From Bacillota bacterium (GTDB lineage: Bacteria > Bacillota > Clostridia > Christensenellales > CAG-138), in assembly GCA_023395595.1 (NCBI GenBank), contig JAEWYO010000014.1:1-51934 (forward strand): a stretch of DNA of 51,934 nt, written 5' to 3'. A program made the position numbers and the translations under genes. Positions 8,636-17,009 of the stretch are shown piece by piece. The notes under the pieces are model-generated. The model was not told the origin of the DNA, searched no databases, and worked only from the letters and a program-made list of their open reading frames with translations. The stretch's first letter is position 1, and each line of letters starts with the position of its first letter.

Positions 8636-9289
8636 TCAGTGAAACGGATTCTCCGTCGCGTTGGGGTTTAAGTAGGCGACTGCTTTGCCGAGGATGCGTA
8701 CATTGGAGCCCGCGCGGATGACGACAGGCGCATAGGCAGGGTTCTCCGCCATGAGCACGATTTGATTCTCGTTTTTGTAGACGCGGCGCAGGGTTAGGCC
8801 GCCATCCATCAACACCACCGCAACCTCGTGACTGCGCACATCTTCCATCATGCTGGCGTAGACGATGTCTCCGTCATTGATGTTGAGTTTTTTCATGCTG
8901 TCGCCCGAGAAGCGCAGTGTGAAATCACAGCGGATGCTTTGCGGCACCTCATCATAACAGGCGATATTCTGTTCGTCCAGCAACGGGAATCCTTTGACAC
9001 TGCGATAGATGCGCGGCTTAATAATGGAGGTTGGCAGCGCGGTGATCTGTCCGGATTTTGGTGAAACGCTGGGGTAGGCGCGGCGCGTCTCCTCGTCAAT
9101 GATCAGATAGTCAACCGTAACCTCAAAAAAACGCGAGAGCTTGATCAGCGTGGAACGCTTGATATTCTCCGTGCCCTTTTCGTAGAAATTGACAATCGTC
9201 ATATACGGAATGCCGGAAAGACGGGAGAGTTGCGATTTATTGATGCCCCGTTCGGACATGAGAATATCTAGTTTTTCGGTCATAGTCAT
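8636..9289 (-). CDS. XRE/S24 (LexA-like) repressor lacking the self-cleavage residues
   Basis: A 217-residue regulator. Residues 1-65 are a Cro/C1 helix-turn-helix and residues about 95-210 an S24/LexA-type domain with FSGDSM (Ser131) and NDGDIV. Counting 37 residues on, as from Ser119 to Lys156 of E. coli LexA, gives Arg168 in GLTLRRVYK, where the catalytic Lys should be. The expected scissile Ala-Gly aligns with Lys99-Gly100 in SVKGFPLL. It therefore looks unable to cleave itself, and may respond to a ligand or partner instead. It faces the propeller genes and diverges from the YegP-like gene across a region with operator-like repeats. Confidence 0.88.
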   Translation of the reverse strand: MTMTEKLDILMSERGINKSQLSRLSGIPYMTIVNFYEKGTENIKRSTLIKLSRFFEVTVDYLIIDEETRRAYPSVSPKSGQITALPTSIIKPRIYRSVKGFPLLDEQNIACYDEVPQSIRCDFTLRFSGDSMKKLNINDGDIVYASMMEDVRSHEVAVVLMDGGLTLRRVYKNENQIVLMAENPAYAPVVIRAGSNVRILGKAVAYLNPNATENPFH

Positions 9290-9399
9290 CGTGTTTTACC
9301 CCGCGAGATGTTATGCCGCATGAGCGGGTACGGTTCATGGCTGTGCGCCATAGCGCCATCATACCGAATAATCCGGCAAAAGGCAAGCTTTTTCTACCA

Positions 9400-9468
9400 T
9401 GTAGCGTAGGATATTTTGCTTTTTTGTTCAAAGTTTGTTCAAATATGGATATAGAAATATGAACGCCA
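9400..9468 (-). promoter_or_regulatory. Operator-like repeats at the S24-regulator promoter
   Basis: Two direct copies of TTTGTTCAA begin at 9423 and 9434, one helical turn apart, and an inverted GAAC half-site lies near 9460. Read on the minus strand, one copy supplies a -35 TTGAAC with a weak -10 TACGCT 17 bases on (near 9401-9406). This arrangement fits self-repression. Confidence 0.55.
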
Positions 9469-9541
9469 CAATATGTTGTGGGTGATGGCACAAAATTAAA
9501 TTTATGATCTGTGGTAGGCAGAAAGAATTTTACGCAAACAG

Positions 9542-9615
9542 GATTGTGAACAATCTTGAATTCACAGTGCGTACGGCTTCGTGCGCTTGCATTTTATGCA
9601 AAGAAATGATATGGT
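9542..9615 (+). promoter_or_regulatory. Palindrome and promoter of the YegP-like gene
   Basis: A perfect inverted repeat GATTGT-GA-ACAATC lies at 9542-9555. A -35 TTGCAT (9587-9592) and -10 TATGGT (9610-9615) follow with a 17-base spacer. The palindrome sits upstream of the -35, where an activator or repressor could bind. Confidence 0.55.
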
Positions 9616-9639
9616 AACAAAAAACGGAGGCGATTTATT

Positions 9640-10005
9640 ATGGGCAAATATGTGATCAAACAAAGCAAAACAGGTCCGCATTTCGTACTCAAAGCTGCCA
9701 ACGGCGAACCCATTGGTACGTCTGAAGTATATTCCTCCGAAGCAGCCGCAAAGAACGGCATCGAGAGCGTAAAAAAGAATGCGCCCGTTGCGCAAATTGA
9801 AGACCAGACCGTTGAAGGCTGGAAAAACATGACAAACCCCGTGTTTGAACTGTATAAGGACAAGGCCGGTGAATTCCGCTTCCGCCTGCGCGCGAAGAAC
9901 GGCGAACCGATTCTTGCTTCAGAAGGATATTCGGCAAAGGCCTCCGCAATTGGCGGCATCGAGAGCGTCAAGAAGAATGCGGATTCCGAAATCGTAACCG
10001 AATAA
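9640..10005 (+). CDS. YegP-like protein with two DUF1508 repeats
   Basis: A 121-residue protein made of two copies of the DUF1508 fold: residues about 1-50 (YVIKQSKTGPHFVLKAANGE ending GIESVKKNA) and about 65-115 (FELYKDKAGEFRFRLRAKNG ending GIESVKKNA). The tandem form is the usual one for YegP. Members are small soluble proteins of unknown biochemical role. GGAGG lies 10 bases before ATG. Its divergent neighbour is the S24 regulator, which may control it. Confidence 0.9.
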   Translation: MGKYVIKQSKTGPHFVLKAANGEPIGTSEVYSSEAAAKNGIESVKKNAPVAQIEDQTVEGWKNMTNPVFELYKDKAGEFRFRLRAKNGEPILASEGYSAKASAIGGIESVKKNADSEIVTE

Positions 10006-10048
10006 TCGCAAAGGCAAACAGCACAACACAGCAACCACACAACAAACA

Positions 10049-10087
10049 AAATGCGGCGGCATATGAACAGATATGCCGTCGCATTTC
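10049..10087 (+). terminator. Terminator after the YegP-like gene
   Basis: A 15-bp stem, AATGCGGCGGCATAT pairing with ATATGCCGTCGCATT (one G-U), with a 6-base loop and a short T-run. Confidence 0.85.
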
Positions 10088-10134
10088 TGAACTTCACATC
10101 TGTTGTATGATCCATCAAACTTCCGGAGGCAATC

Positions 10135-11313
10135 ATGATCACGTTTCTTTCGAAACTCTTCATCAAGGACAACACAAACTACTCATCGCCAGCCGTTCGC
10201 GTTCGATACGGCATGCTTTGCGGCGCGGTTGGGATTCTGTTCAACATTCTTTTGTTTACCGGAAAACTGATCGCGGGAACGCTCACCGGCAGCATCGGCA
10301 TCACAGCCGACGCATTCAACAACCTGTCCGATGCGGGCAGCTCTGTCATCACCCTGGTCGGGTTCCGCCTTTCAGACACAAAGGCGGACAAAGAGCATCC
10401 CTTCGGGCACGGCAGGTTTGAGTATATCGCCGGTTTGATCGTCTCTATGGCGATCCTGTTGATGGGGTTTGAACTCGGCAAAACCTCAATTGAGAAGATC
10501 ATCCACCCGGAAGCGGTTACGTTCTCCTTTCTTGCAGTGGGCGTGCTGATTGCATCGATCATTACTAAACTCTATATGTTTTTCTATAATCGCGGAATCG
10601 GCAAAAAAATCGATTCCGCTGCGATGCGTGCAACCGCGATGGACAGCTTTTCAGACGTAGCTGCGACATCGATGGTGCTTTTATCCATGCTGATTGGCAA
10701 ATGGACCGGATGGATGATCGATGGTTATGCGGGCTTGCTGGTTGCGATGTTCATCGGGTATACTGGCATTCGTGCGGCAAAGGAGACGATCAGCCCGCTG
10801 CTTGGTCAATCACCTGCAGACGAGTTCGTAGAAAAGATTGAGCAGATTGTTCTGGGTGAGCAAAACATCATCGGCGTACACGACCTTGTTGTACACGATT
10901 ATGGCCCCGGCCGCAGGATGATTTCTCTGCATGCGGAAGTGCCGGCAGATGGAAACATGATTTTGCTGCACGACACGGTTGATAATCTGGAAAAGCTTTT
11001 ACGCAAGGAGTGCGGCTGCGAAGCGGTTATCCATATGGACCCGGTGGAGACAAACAACTCGGAAACCAACCGCCTCCGCACGGAAACGCTTGCCATTTTG
11101 GCGGAGCTTGACCCGCGCCTAACGTTGCACGATTTTCGCGTGGTACCCGGCACGACGCACACCAACCTCGTGTTTGATGTTGTGGTTCCGTTCAAGTTTG
11201 CCATGACGGACGATGCAGTCAAAAAAGCGGTTGCCGAGCGCATCCACGCGCTGGAGGGAAACTGCTACGCCGTGATCGACGTTGACAAGTCCAGCGTCCA
11301 TACTGGAGAATAA
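10135..11313 (+). CDS. Cation diffusion facilitator (CDF) family metal transporter
   Basis: A 392-residue inner-membrane antiporter that exports divalent metals such as Zn, Fe or Mn in exchange for protons. Six transmembrane helices cover about residues 20-215. Metal-site motifs are DAFNNLSDAGSS (about 58-69) and DSFSDVAATS in TM5, and HPFGHGRFEY follows TM2. A cytoplasmic dimerisation domain follows, and the tail extends about 90 residues past the usual end, with a second small domain from about residue 305. The TM2/TM5 pattern (D...D and D...D) resembles manganese/iron-type CDFs, but specificity is not certain. GGAGG precedes the start by 6 bases. Confidence 0.92.
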   Translation: MITFLSKLFIKDNTNYSSPAVRVRYGMLCGAVGILFNILLFTGKLIAGTLTGSIGITADAFNNLSDAGSSVITLVGFRLSDTKADKEHPFGHGRFEYIAGLIVSMAILLMGFELGKTSIEKIIHPEAVTFSFLAVGVLIASIITKLYMFFYNRGIGKKIDSAAMRATAMDSFSDVAATSMVLLSMLIGKWTGWMIDGYAGLLVAMFIGYTGIRAAKETISPLLGQSPADEFVEKIEQIVLGEQNIIGVHDLVVHDYGPGRRMISLHAEVPADGNMILLHDTVDNLEKLLRKECGCEAVIHMDPVETNNSETNRLRTETLAILAELDPRLTLHDFRVVPGTTHTNLVFDVVVPFKFAMTDDAVKKAVAERIHALEGNCYAVIDVDKSSVHTGE

Positions 11314-11353
11314 AGACGCGTCTATAAAAGAAACAGATCAAAGGAGATTGCAC

Positions 11354-13165
11354 ATGCTGACAAAATGGGGTAAAGCACTCGACAAAGAGCACATTCTGCC
11401 GGAGTATCCGCGCCCGCAGTTTCGCAGGAGTAATTGCGAAATACTCAATGGCGTTTGGGAATATGCAATCTCTGCGGTTACATTACAAATACCGCCGGAG
11501 CGTTTCGAAGGAAACATTCTGGTTCCGTTTTCACCGGAGAGCGAGCTTTCCGGCGTAAACCGTACACTCAAACCAAAGGATTGTCTCTGGTATCGCCGTC
11601 AGATTGAAGCGCCGCTTGGATTTGACGCTAACACGGAGGATTTGATACTTCACTTTGGCGCGGTGGATCAATTTGCCGAGGTGCGGCTCAACGGCGTTAC
11701 ACTTGCGCATCACGCGGGCGGATATCTACCCTTTTCGATCGTGCTGAGTGAGGCGTGGGTCAGCGGAATTGCAAACGAGCTCGTTGTGCGCGTGCGGGAC
11801 GAAACGGACAGCGCCTGCTGGTCGCGCGGGAAACAGAGCAGCAAGCCCGGCGGAATTTGGTATACCCCGCAAAGTGGAATCTGGCAGACGGTCTGGCTCG
11901 AACGCGCGCCGAAGCGGCGCATTGAGAGCGTGGTCATCACGCCGCTGTTCGACGAAAGTGCGGTGGAGTTCACTATCTGGACTAACTGCGGCGGGGCAGG
12001 AATCGTGCAACTTCTGGGGAACGAGACCGTCTTTATCAGCGGTACACCGCTGCGCCTCCCGATGGTGGGATTTACCCCTTGGAGCCCGGAGGAACCGAAG
12101 CTGTATGAGTTTTCCATGACATTCGAACGGGATATTGTGGAGAGCTATTTCGCGATGCGAAAATATTCCGTGGAGCAGGATGCGCAGGGAATACCGCGTC
12201 TTTTTCTGAATAACAAACCGTATTTTCACAACGGAGTGCTCGATCAGGGCTACTGGCCGGACGGACTGTATACGCCGCCGAGTGACGAAGCGATGGTTGA
12301 AGACATCCAGCTCATGAAAGAGCTTGGGTTTAATACATTACGAAAACACATCAAGATTGAGCCGCTGCGCTGGTATTACCATTGCGACCGGATCGGCATG
12401 CTCGTTTGGCAGGACATGGTCAACGGCGGCGGACTCTACGGCAAGGCGGCGATTTCGCTGCCGCTGTTATTCGGCAATGCGCACCCGGACAGCGACTATG
12501 CCTACTTCGCGCGGGAAGAAGTGCGCGGCAGGGAAGCATATCAGCGCGAATTGCACGAGACTGTAGCGCTTCTTTACAACTGCCCCTGCATCGCCATGTG
12601 GGTTCCGTTCAATGAAGGATGGGGCCAGTTTGACGCGAACAAGGCGGTGGATGCCATCCGCGCGATGGACGGCACCCGCACCATCGACCATGCGAGCGGT
12701 TGGCACGACCAAAAGGGCGGGGATGTGAAGAGCCTCCACGTCTACTTTAAGCCGTATCGATTTTCGGCGGATGCAAACGGGCGCGCGGTTGTTTTGAGTG
12801 AGTTTGGCGGCTATAGCCAGCACATACCGGAGCACAGCTTCTCTCCCAAAGAATTCGGCTACAAGCGGTTCACGTCAACCGAAACGCTGACAGCAGCGTT
12901 TGAGCAGCTCTATGCGCGCGAGGTGATTCTTGCAAAACCAAAAGGGCTATCCGCCGCGATCTATACCCAGCTATCGGACGTAGAGCAGGAAACGAACGGG
13001 TTTGTGACTTACGACCGTCTCGTTGTGAAAATGGACAAAGACCGTGTGCGCGCCGTCAATGCGCAGTTGAGCGACGCATCAAAGCCGGAACAGGACACGA
13101 CGCAAGTGCTTGAGGAAGCAGACAAACCGTTGGGCGAGGTAAACGAGCCGGAAGCCAATTCGTAA
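11354..13165 (+). CDS. Glycoside hydrolase family 2 (beta-galactosidase/beta-glucuronidase-like)
   Basis: A 603-residue cytosolic glycosidase. The N-terminal jelly-roll sugar-binding domain includes HFGAVDQFAEVRLNG and GIWYTPQSGIWQTVWLE. An immunoglobulin-like middle domain is short, then a TIM barrel contains GFNTLRKHIKIEP. The general acid/base is Glu421 in VPFNEGWG and the nucleophile is Glu483 in LSEFGG. The first 24 possible residues are rejected as start because AAAGGAG stands 8 bases before the ATG at 11354. It sits 40 bases after the CDF gene, likely by read-through or its own promoter. No transport genes lie nearby, so the natural substrate cannot be inferred. Confidence 0.9.
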   Translation: MLTKWGKALDKEHILPEYPRPQFRRSNCEILNGVWEYAISAVTLQIPPERFEGNILVPFSPESELSGVNRTLKPKDCLWYRRQIEAPLGFDANTEDLILHFGAVDQFAEVRLNGVTLAHHAGGYLPFSIVLSEAWVSGIANELVVRVRDETDSACWSRGKQSSKPGGIWYTPQSGIWQTVWLERAPKRRIESVVITPLFDESAVEFTIWTNCGGAGIVQLLGNETVFISGTPLRLPMVGFTPWSPEEPKLYEFSMTFERDIVESYFAMRKYSVEQDAQGIPRLFLNNKPYFHNGVLDQGYWPDGLYTPPSDEAMVEDIQLMKELGFNTLRKHIKIEPLRWYYHCDRIGMLVWQDMVNGGGLYGKAAISLPLLFGNAHPDSDYAYFAREEVRGREAYQRELHETVALLYNCPCIAMWVPFNEGWGQFDANKAVDAIRAMDGTRTIDHASGWHDQKGGDVKSLHVYFKPYRFSADANGRAVVLSEFGGYSQHIPEHSFSPKEFGYKRFTSTETLTAAFEQLYAREVILAKPKGLSAAIYTQLSDVEQETNGFVTYDRLVVKMDKDRVRAVNAQLSDASKPEQDTTQVLEEADKPLGEVNEPEANS

Positions 13166-13199
13166 CGAAAACATCAAAACCAGTACAAGCGTGGTTTGC

Positions 13200-13229
13200 T
13201 TGCGGCGTGCAAATCGCCTGCTGTATAAT
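13200..13229 (+). promoter_or_regulatory. Promoter of the PlsC-like gene
   Basis: -35 TTGCGG (13200-13205), 18-base spacer, -10 TATAAT (13224-13229), 29 bases before the start codon. Confidence 0.65.
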
Positions 13230-13258
13230 GAAACCATCGAAAACAAGGCGGTGATGGT

Positions 13259-14434
13259 ATGGAAAAGGCTCTTGCGCGGCACAAACGCGTGTTTCGCTTT
13301 TGCCGAACGGCGCTCGGCGGTATTCTAAAATCGATCTACGGGTTTCATCCGGAACCGGCAATCCTTGACAAAGGCCCATATCTGATCACCGCAAACCACA
13401 ATGGGGAACTTGACCCCGCGCTGCTCGCGCTGAGCTTCTCCGAGCATATGTACTTTGTTGCAAGTGAGCATGTGTTTCGCAAAGGGTTTCTTTCCTGGTT
13501 GTTGGTCTATTTTTTTGCACCCATTGCTCGTGTCAAGGGGATGACAGATGCAACCGCAGCGCTGAACATCATCCGCACGATTAAAAAAGGCGTTAACGTT
13601 TGCCTGTTCGCCGAAGGAAACCGATCCTACAACGGCGTAACCGGGCCGATTTTTTCCGCAACGGGCAAGCTCGCCAAGGCAAGCGGCGCATCACTTATCA
13701 CCTATCGCTTTGAAGGTGGATATTTGACCACTCCGCGCTGGAGCCGTTCCACACGAAAAGGATTTATGCGTGGCGCCGTGGTCAATGTCTATACGCCGGA
13801 GCAGCTCAAGCAGATGTCGCCGGAAGAGGTCAACGAGCATATCCGCGAGGACATCATGGAAGACGCGTTTGAGCGTCAGCAGATGAAACCATATCACTAC
13901 AAAGGCAAAGATCTCGCAAAAGGACTTGAAAATGCGCTTTATTTTTGCCCAAAGTGCGGCAAAACGGGTACACTGCATAGCCAAGGGGACATTTTTTCAT
14001 GCACATGCGGGCTACGGGTTCGCTATTCGGAGGCAGGCTTCTTCGAAAAACTGCAAGAGAATGACCCGGAACCGCCCTTTACCACTGTGCGGGCCTGGGA
14101 TAATTGGCAGAACGCACGCGTGGCGGACTATGCCAAGGAACTGCAGGACGACGAGATTGCGTATTCGGACGACGGTGTGATGCTCATCGCCGTTGGAGCC
14201 AAGCACAAGGATCGTGTGGTGGAGATGGCGCGGCTCACGATCACAAAGCGCATGCTTTCGGTTGGAGAGCAGCATTTTTCGCTCGATCAAATCAGCAGCA
14301 TGGCGCTGGTTGGTGTGTATAAGATGGTTTTTTCGGTAGACGGAAATTCTTACGAGCTTCGCGCGGCAAAGACACCGTATTGCGGCAGGAAGTACTTCAC
14401 ATTTTTTGAGTATCTGCGGCAACAACAGAACTAG
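13259..14434 (+). CDS. PlsC-like acyltransferase with C-terminal zinc ribbon
   Basis: A 391-residue protein. Residues 1-200 are a lysophospholipid acyltransferase domain with the catalytic NHNGELD (His47, Asp52; the HX4D motif) and FAEGNRS (residues 118-123), a variant of FPEGTRS. Such enzymes transfer acyl groups to 1-acylglycerol-3-phosphate at the membrane. A second part, about 225-391, begins with a four-Cys zinc ribbon (CPKCG then CTCG) and continues as a beta-rich domain resembling a PH-like fold. The extension is longer than standard PlsC (about 200-250 residues). Role of the tail unknown. Confidence 0.85.
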   Translation: MEKALARHKRVFRFCRTALGGILKSIYGFHPEPAILDKGPYLITANHNGELDPALLALSFSEHMYFVASEHVFRKGFLSWLLVYFFAPIARVKGMTDATAALNIIRTIKKGVNVCLFAEGNRSYNGVTGPIFSATGKLAKASGASLITYRFEGGYLTTPRWSRSTRKGFMRGAVVNVYTPEQLKQMSPEEVNEHIREDIMEDAFERQQMKPYHYKGKDLAKGLENALYFCPKCGKTGTLHSQGDIFSCTCGLRVRYSEAGFFEKLQENDPEPPFTTVRAWDNWQNARVADYAKELQDDEIAYSDDGVMLIAVGAKHKDRVVEMARLTITKRMLSVGEQHFSLDQISSMALVGVYKMVFSVDGNSYELRAAKTPYCGRKYFTFFEYLRQQQN

Positions 14435-14581
14435 CAGCTATGTTTATACATTATCTGCAGAATTAAAAAATAAGCAGTCAATCATCACGTCAATACTTGC
14501 AAATCGGCGCGGAAGTCTTTACGATAGACGAAACGCCGATTTTGTTTTGTGTTTGAGTAAACAAGAAGAAGGATCGAAATC

Positions 14582-15526
14582 ATGTCAGTCGAACGGGTCA
14601 AGGAATATTTTCGTGCCATGGATTTGGAGCAGCGTGTTTGGGAGTTTGAAACCAGCTCTGCAACGGTTGAACTTGCGGCGGAAACGCTCGGCGTGCGTCC
14701 TGCGCGTATCGCAAAAACGCTTTCGTTCGAGATGGGCGAAGGCTGCGTGCTTATCGTTGCCGCGGGCGATGCTCGGATAGAAAACCGCAAATTTAAGGAA
14801 CAATTTGAGCGAAAAGCAAAGATGCTTTCGCCGGACGACGTGCTCCGGCTCACTGGGAGCGAAATCGGCGGCGTCTGTCCGTTTGCTTTGCCGGCGGGTA
14901 CGCCTGTGTATTTGGACGTTTCACTCAAACGTTTTGCGACTGTGTTTCCCGCCTGCGGCAGTACAAACAGTGCAATGGAGGTCACTCTGGACGAGCTGCT
15001 CCGTTACAGCCGCGCGAAAGGCTGGGTTGATGTTTGCAAGGACTGGGACGAAGGAGACGATCCGGCAATCGACAGCGAACCCAACCCGGATATGGAGATG
15101 CCGTCGGATGGCGAACTCACGCTGCGCATTTCGTCTATTGAAGGTGCAATCGAGACCAAAGGGTATGTGCCGGTCTATCGATTTGACATCGTTCGCCTGA
15201 GCGATGGTGCGGTGGTTGGAAGCACCGATTTACGGCTTGGCTATACGCGCAATCTCTACTATGGTGGAAATATCGGTTATAGCGTGAAAGAAGAGTTTCG
15301 CGGCAACGGATATGCGAAAAAGGCCTGCAAGCTCGTCTTCGCGATTGCCCGCGCACACAACATGCCATATCTGATGATCTCCTGCCGGGAAGACAACATC
15401 CCTTCGCGCAAAACTTTGGAGGGTCTACACGGAACACTTCTGGAAACATGCATACCGCCGAGCTATAGCTCGCTCTATCGCCTCGGTGAGCATGACCCGC
15501 ATTGTTATTTCCGTTTTGAGCTGTAA
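14582..15526 (+). CDS. YbaK/ProX-type deacylase fused to a GNAT acetyltransferase
   Basis: A 314-residue two-domain protein. Residues 1-155 match the YbaK/EbsC editing fold, which removes wrongly attached amino acids from tRNA; visible are RIAKTLSF (Lys45 in the catalytic site) and GGVCPFALP plus VYLDVSL. An acidic linker (about 155-180) leads to a GNAT domain with the acetyl-CoA loop EEFRGNGYAKKACKLV and a final SR-KTLEGL-like helix. The frame runs without break, so the fusion is not a sequencing artefact. Ribosome site AAGAAGGA. Joint function is not known to me; modification or repair of an aminoacyl product is a guess. Confidence 0.85.
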   Translation: MSVERVKEYFRAMDLEQRVWEFETSSATVELAAETLGVRPARIAKTLSFEMGEGCVLIVAAGDARIENRKFKEQFERKAKMLSPDDVLRLTGSEIGGVCPFALPAGTPVYLDVSLKRFATVFPACGSTNSAMEVTLDELLRYSRAKGWVDVCKDWDEGDDPAIDSEPNPDMEMPSDGELTLRISSIEGAIETKGYVPVYRFDIVRLSDGAVVGSTDLRLGYTRNLYYGGNIGYSVKEEFRGNGYAKKACKLVFAIARAHNMPYLMISCREDNIPSRKTLEGLHGTLLETCIPPSYSSLYRLGEHDPHCYFRFEL

Positions 15527-15654
15527 GAATGCATGAAACAAAATCCCAAAGTACTTCTCGCGGTTTTGAGCGATTAAGATTCAACGACACCCCAAAGCGC
15601 TTTATACATTCTTATAAAAATAATTCTTATAATTTTTAGATCCAATCATATGAC

Positions 15655-15703
15655 ATACTGGTATCGGATACCCCGGAAAGAGGAACCGATGCCAGTATTT
15701 TTT
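15655..15703 (+). terminator. Terminator after the YbaK-GNAT gene
   Basis: A 13-bp stem ATACTGGTATCGG / CCGATGCCAGTAT with one G-U pair, a loop of about 18 bases and a T-run. Confidence 0.85.
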
Positions 15704-15804
15704 ATTGTTCCGGCTATTGCTGCGCCAGCGAAGCAGCGGCAAACGGATTGTGCGCGCGAAACAAATGCATCCTGCGGGAGGGATTGCAAAAGGAAGCGCA
15801 CGCC

Positions 15805-16689
15805 ATGAACACAATGAGAACCTTACGATTTGGCAGTACGGGGGATGATGTCCTCCGCGTCAAACAGCGGCTTCTTTTGCTCGGATGCTATCCGCCGCAG
15901 CTGACGCAAATCACATCCAGTGCATTCGGTCGGGATACGCAGAGAGCGGTGATTGTCTTTCAAACAAATCACGCGCTGGTTGCAGACGGCGTGATAGGGC
16001 CCTTGACCCGTGCCGCGCTGTTTCCAGAAGAAGCGACGGCACTGCCACAAACGCCAACGGACGGTACAGCCTCAAACATCGACGAGGCAAAAAGAGCTGC
16101 GGTTCTCTCTGCGCTGGAGCAGACGAGCGAAATCCGCCGCGCTATTGTGCTGGATGCATTGCAGTTTGCCTTTGATCCGGCATGCCCGCGCCCGTATCCG
16201 CTGAGTCTCTATATTCGCGGCGGAAATCTCTACAACACCGACCTTACGCCGAATGTGATCACGCTTGCGCGCATCGAAAGTGGGGCGAAACGCCAGCCGG
16301 AGTTCTATGATGGCGGCAGGCAGGAGATGATGGAGCGCGCGGTGGAGGACGATCCCGCAATCACGGGAGCAGATTGTTCCGGCGGGGTGGTTGGGCTCTT
16401 GCGGCATGCGGAAATCGTAAAACCGACGTTTGATCTCGCGGCAGACGGATTCGCCACGCATCGATCGATGAAGTCGATTGAGCCGGATGCGCTGCAGCCT
16501 GCCGACCTGTTGCACAAAAACGGGCACATCGGAATTTATGCAGGTGGCGGTTATGCGGTGGAGTGGATGGGTGGTGCCTATGGCTGTCAGCTCACTAAGC
16601 TCAACGCAAGGCGCGGATGGAACTTCGTGCGAGGCAGAGAAGATCGCTTCAGCGCATGGACATCTTTCCTGCGCCCGAACTGGTATTAG
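15805..16689 (+). CDS. Endolysin-like NlpC/P60-type hydrolase with peptidoglycan-binding domain
   Basis: A 294-residue wall hydrolase without signal peptide, as in phage endolysins that need a holin. Residues about 6-72 are a PG_binding_1 domain (GSTGDDVLRVKQRL, DGVIGPLTRAAL). Residues about 165-294 form a cysteine peptidase/amidase-like domain with GADCSGG (Cys191) and KNGHIGIYAGGGYAVEW (His241). Start chosen at 15805 behind AAAAGGAAG; an upstream in-frame ATG at 15748 adds a Cys/Arg-rich stretch with no ribosome site. Two small membrane proteins follow on the same strand, giving the layout of a lysis cassette. Confidence 0.85.
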   Translation: MNTMRTLRFGSTGDDVLRVKQRLLLLGCYPPQLTQITSSAFGRDTQRAVIVFQTNHALVADGVIGPLTRAALFPEEATALPQTPTDGTASNIDEAKRAAVLSALEQTSEIRRAIVLDALQFAFDPACPRPYPLSLYIRGGNLYNTDLTPNVITLARIESGAKRQPEFYDGGRQEMMERAVEDDPAITGADCSGGVVGLLRHAEIVKPTFDLAADGFATHRSMKSIEPDALQPADLLHKNGHIGIYAGGGYAVEWMGGAYGCQLTKLNARRGWNFVRGREDRFSAWTSFLRPNWY

Positions 16690-16700
16690 GAGGAACGACC

Positions 16701-16952
16701 ATGCAGGAATGGGATGTTGTTGGCATCATCGCCTCACTGGTTGCGCTGTTTTCCGCCGTGATTGCGCCGATGATCAAACTCACGCAGGCGATTTCGCGGT
16801 TGACGGCGACGATGGAACATCTTGAGAAAACCACGGATTGCCTTTCAACGAGCAATCACAGCGCGCACGAGCGCCTCTGGGAAAACGCGCGGGAACAAAG
16901 TCTTGTGATCCAAGATCATGAGGCACGCATTCGCGTCATGGAAGAAACATAA
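16701..16952 (+). CDS. Small membrane protein with coiled coil, lysis-cassette partner
   Basis: An 83-residue protein with one N-terminal hydrophobic helix (about 7-27) and a charged coiled-coil tail of about 50 residues (from EHLEKTTDCL onward). AGGAGG stands 6 bases before ATG, and the gene begins 11 bases after the endolysin stop. The layout resembles holin-associated or haemolysin-XhlA-like phage proteins, though XhlA places its membrane helix at the other end. I do not recognise the exact family. Confidence 0.65.
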   Translation: MQEWDVVGIIASLVALFSAVIAPMIKLTQAISRLTATMEHLEKTTDCLSTSNHSAHERLWENAREQSLVIQDHEARIRVMEET

Positions 16953-17009
16953 CGAATTAAATTCAATAAAAAGCAATAAAATGCAAAAAAAAAGCAAGGA
17001 GAAACACAT

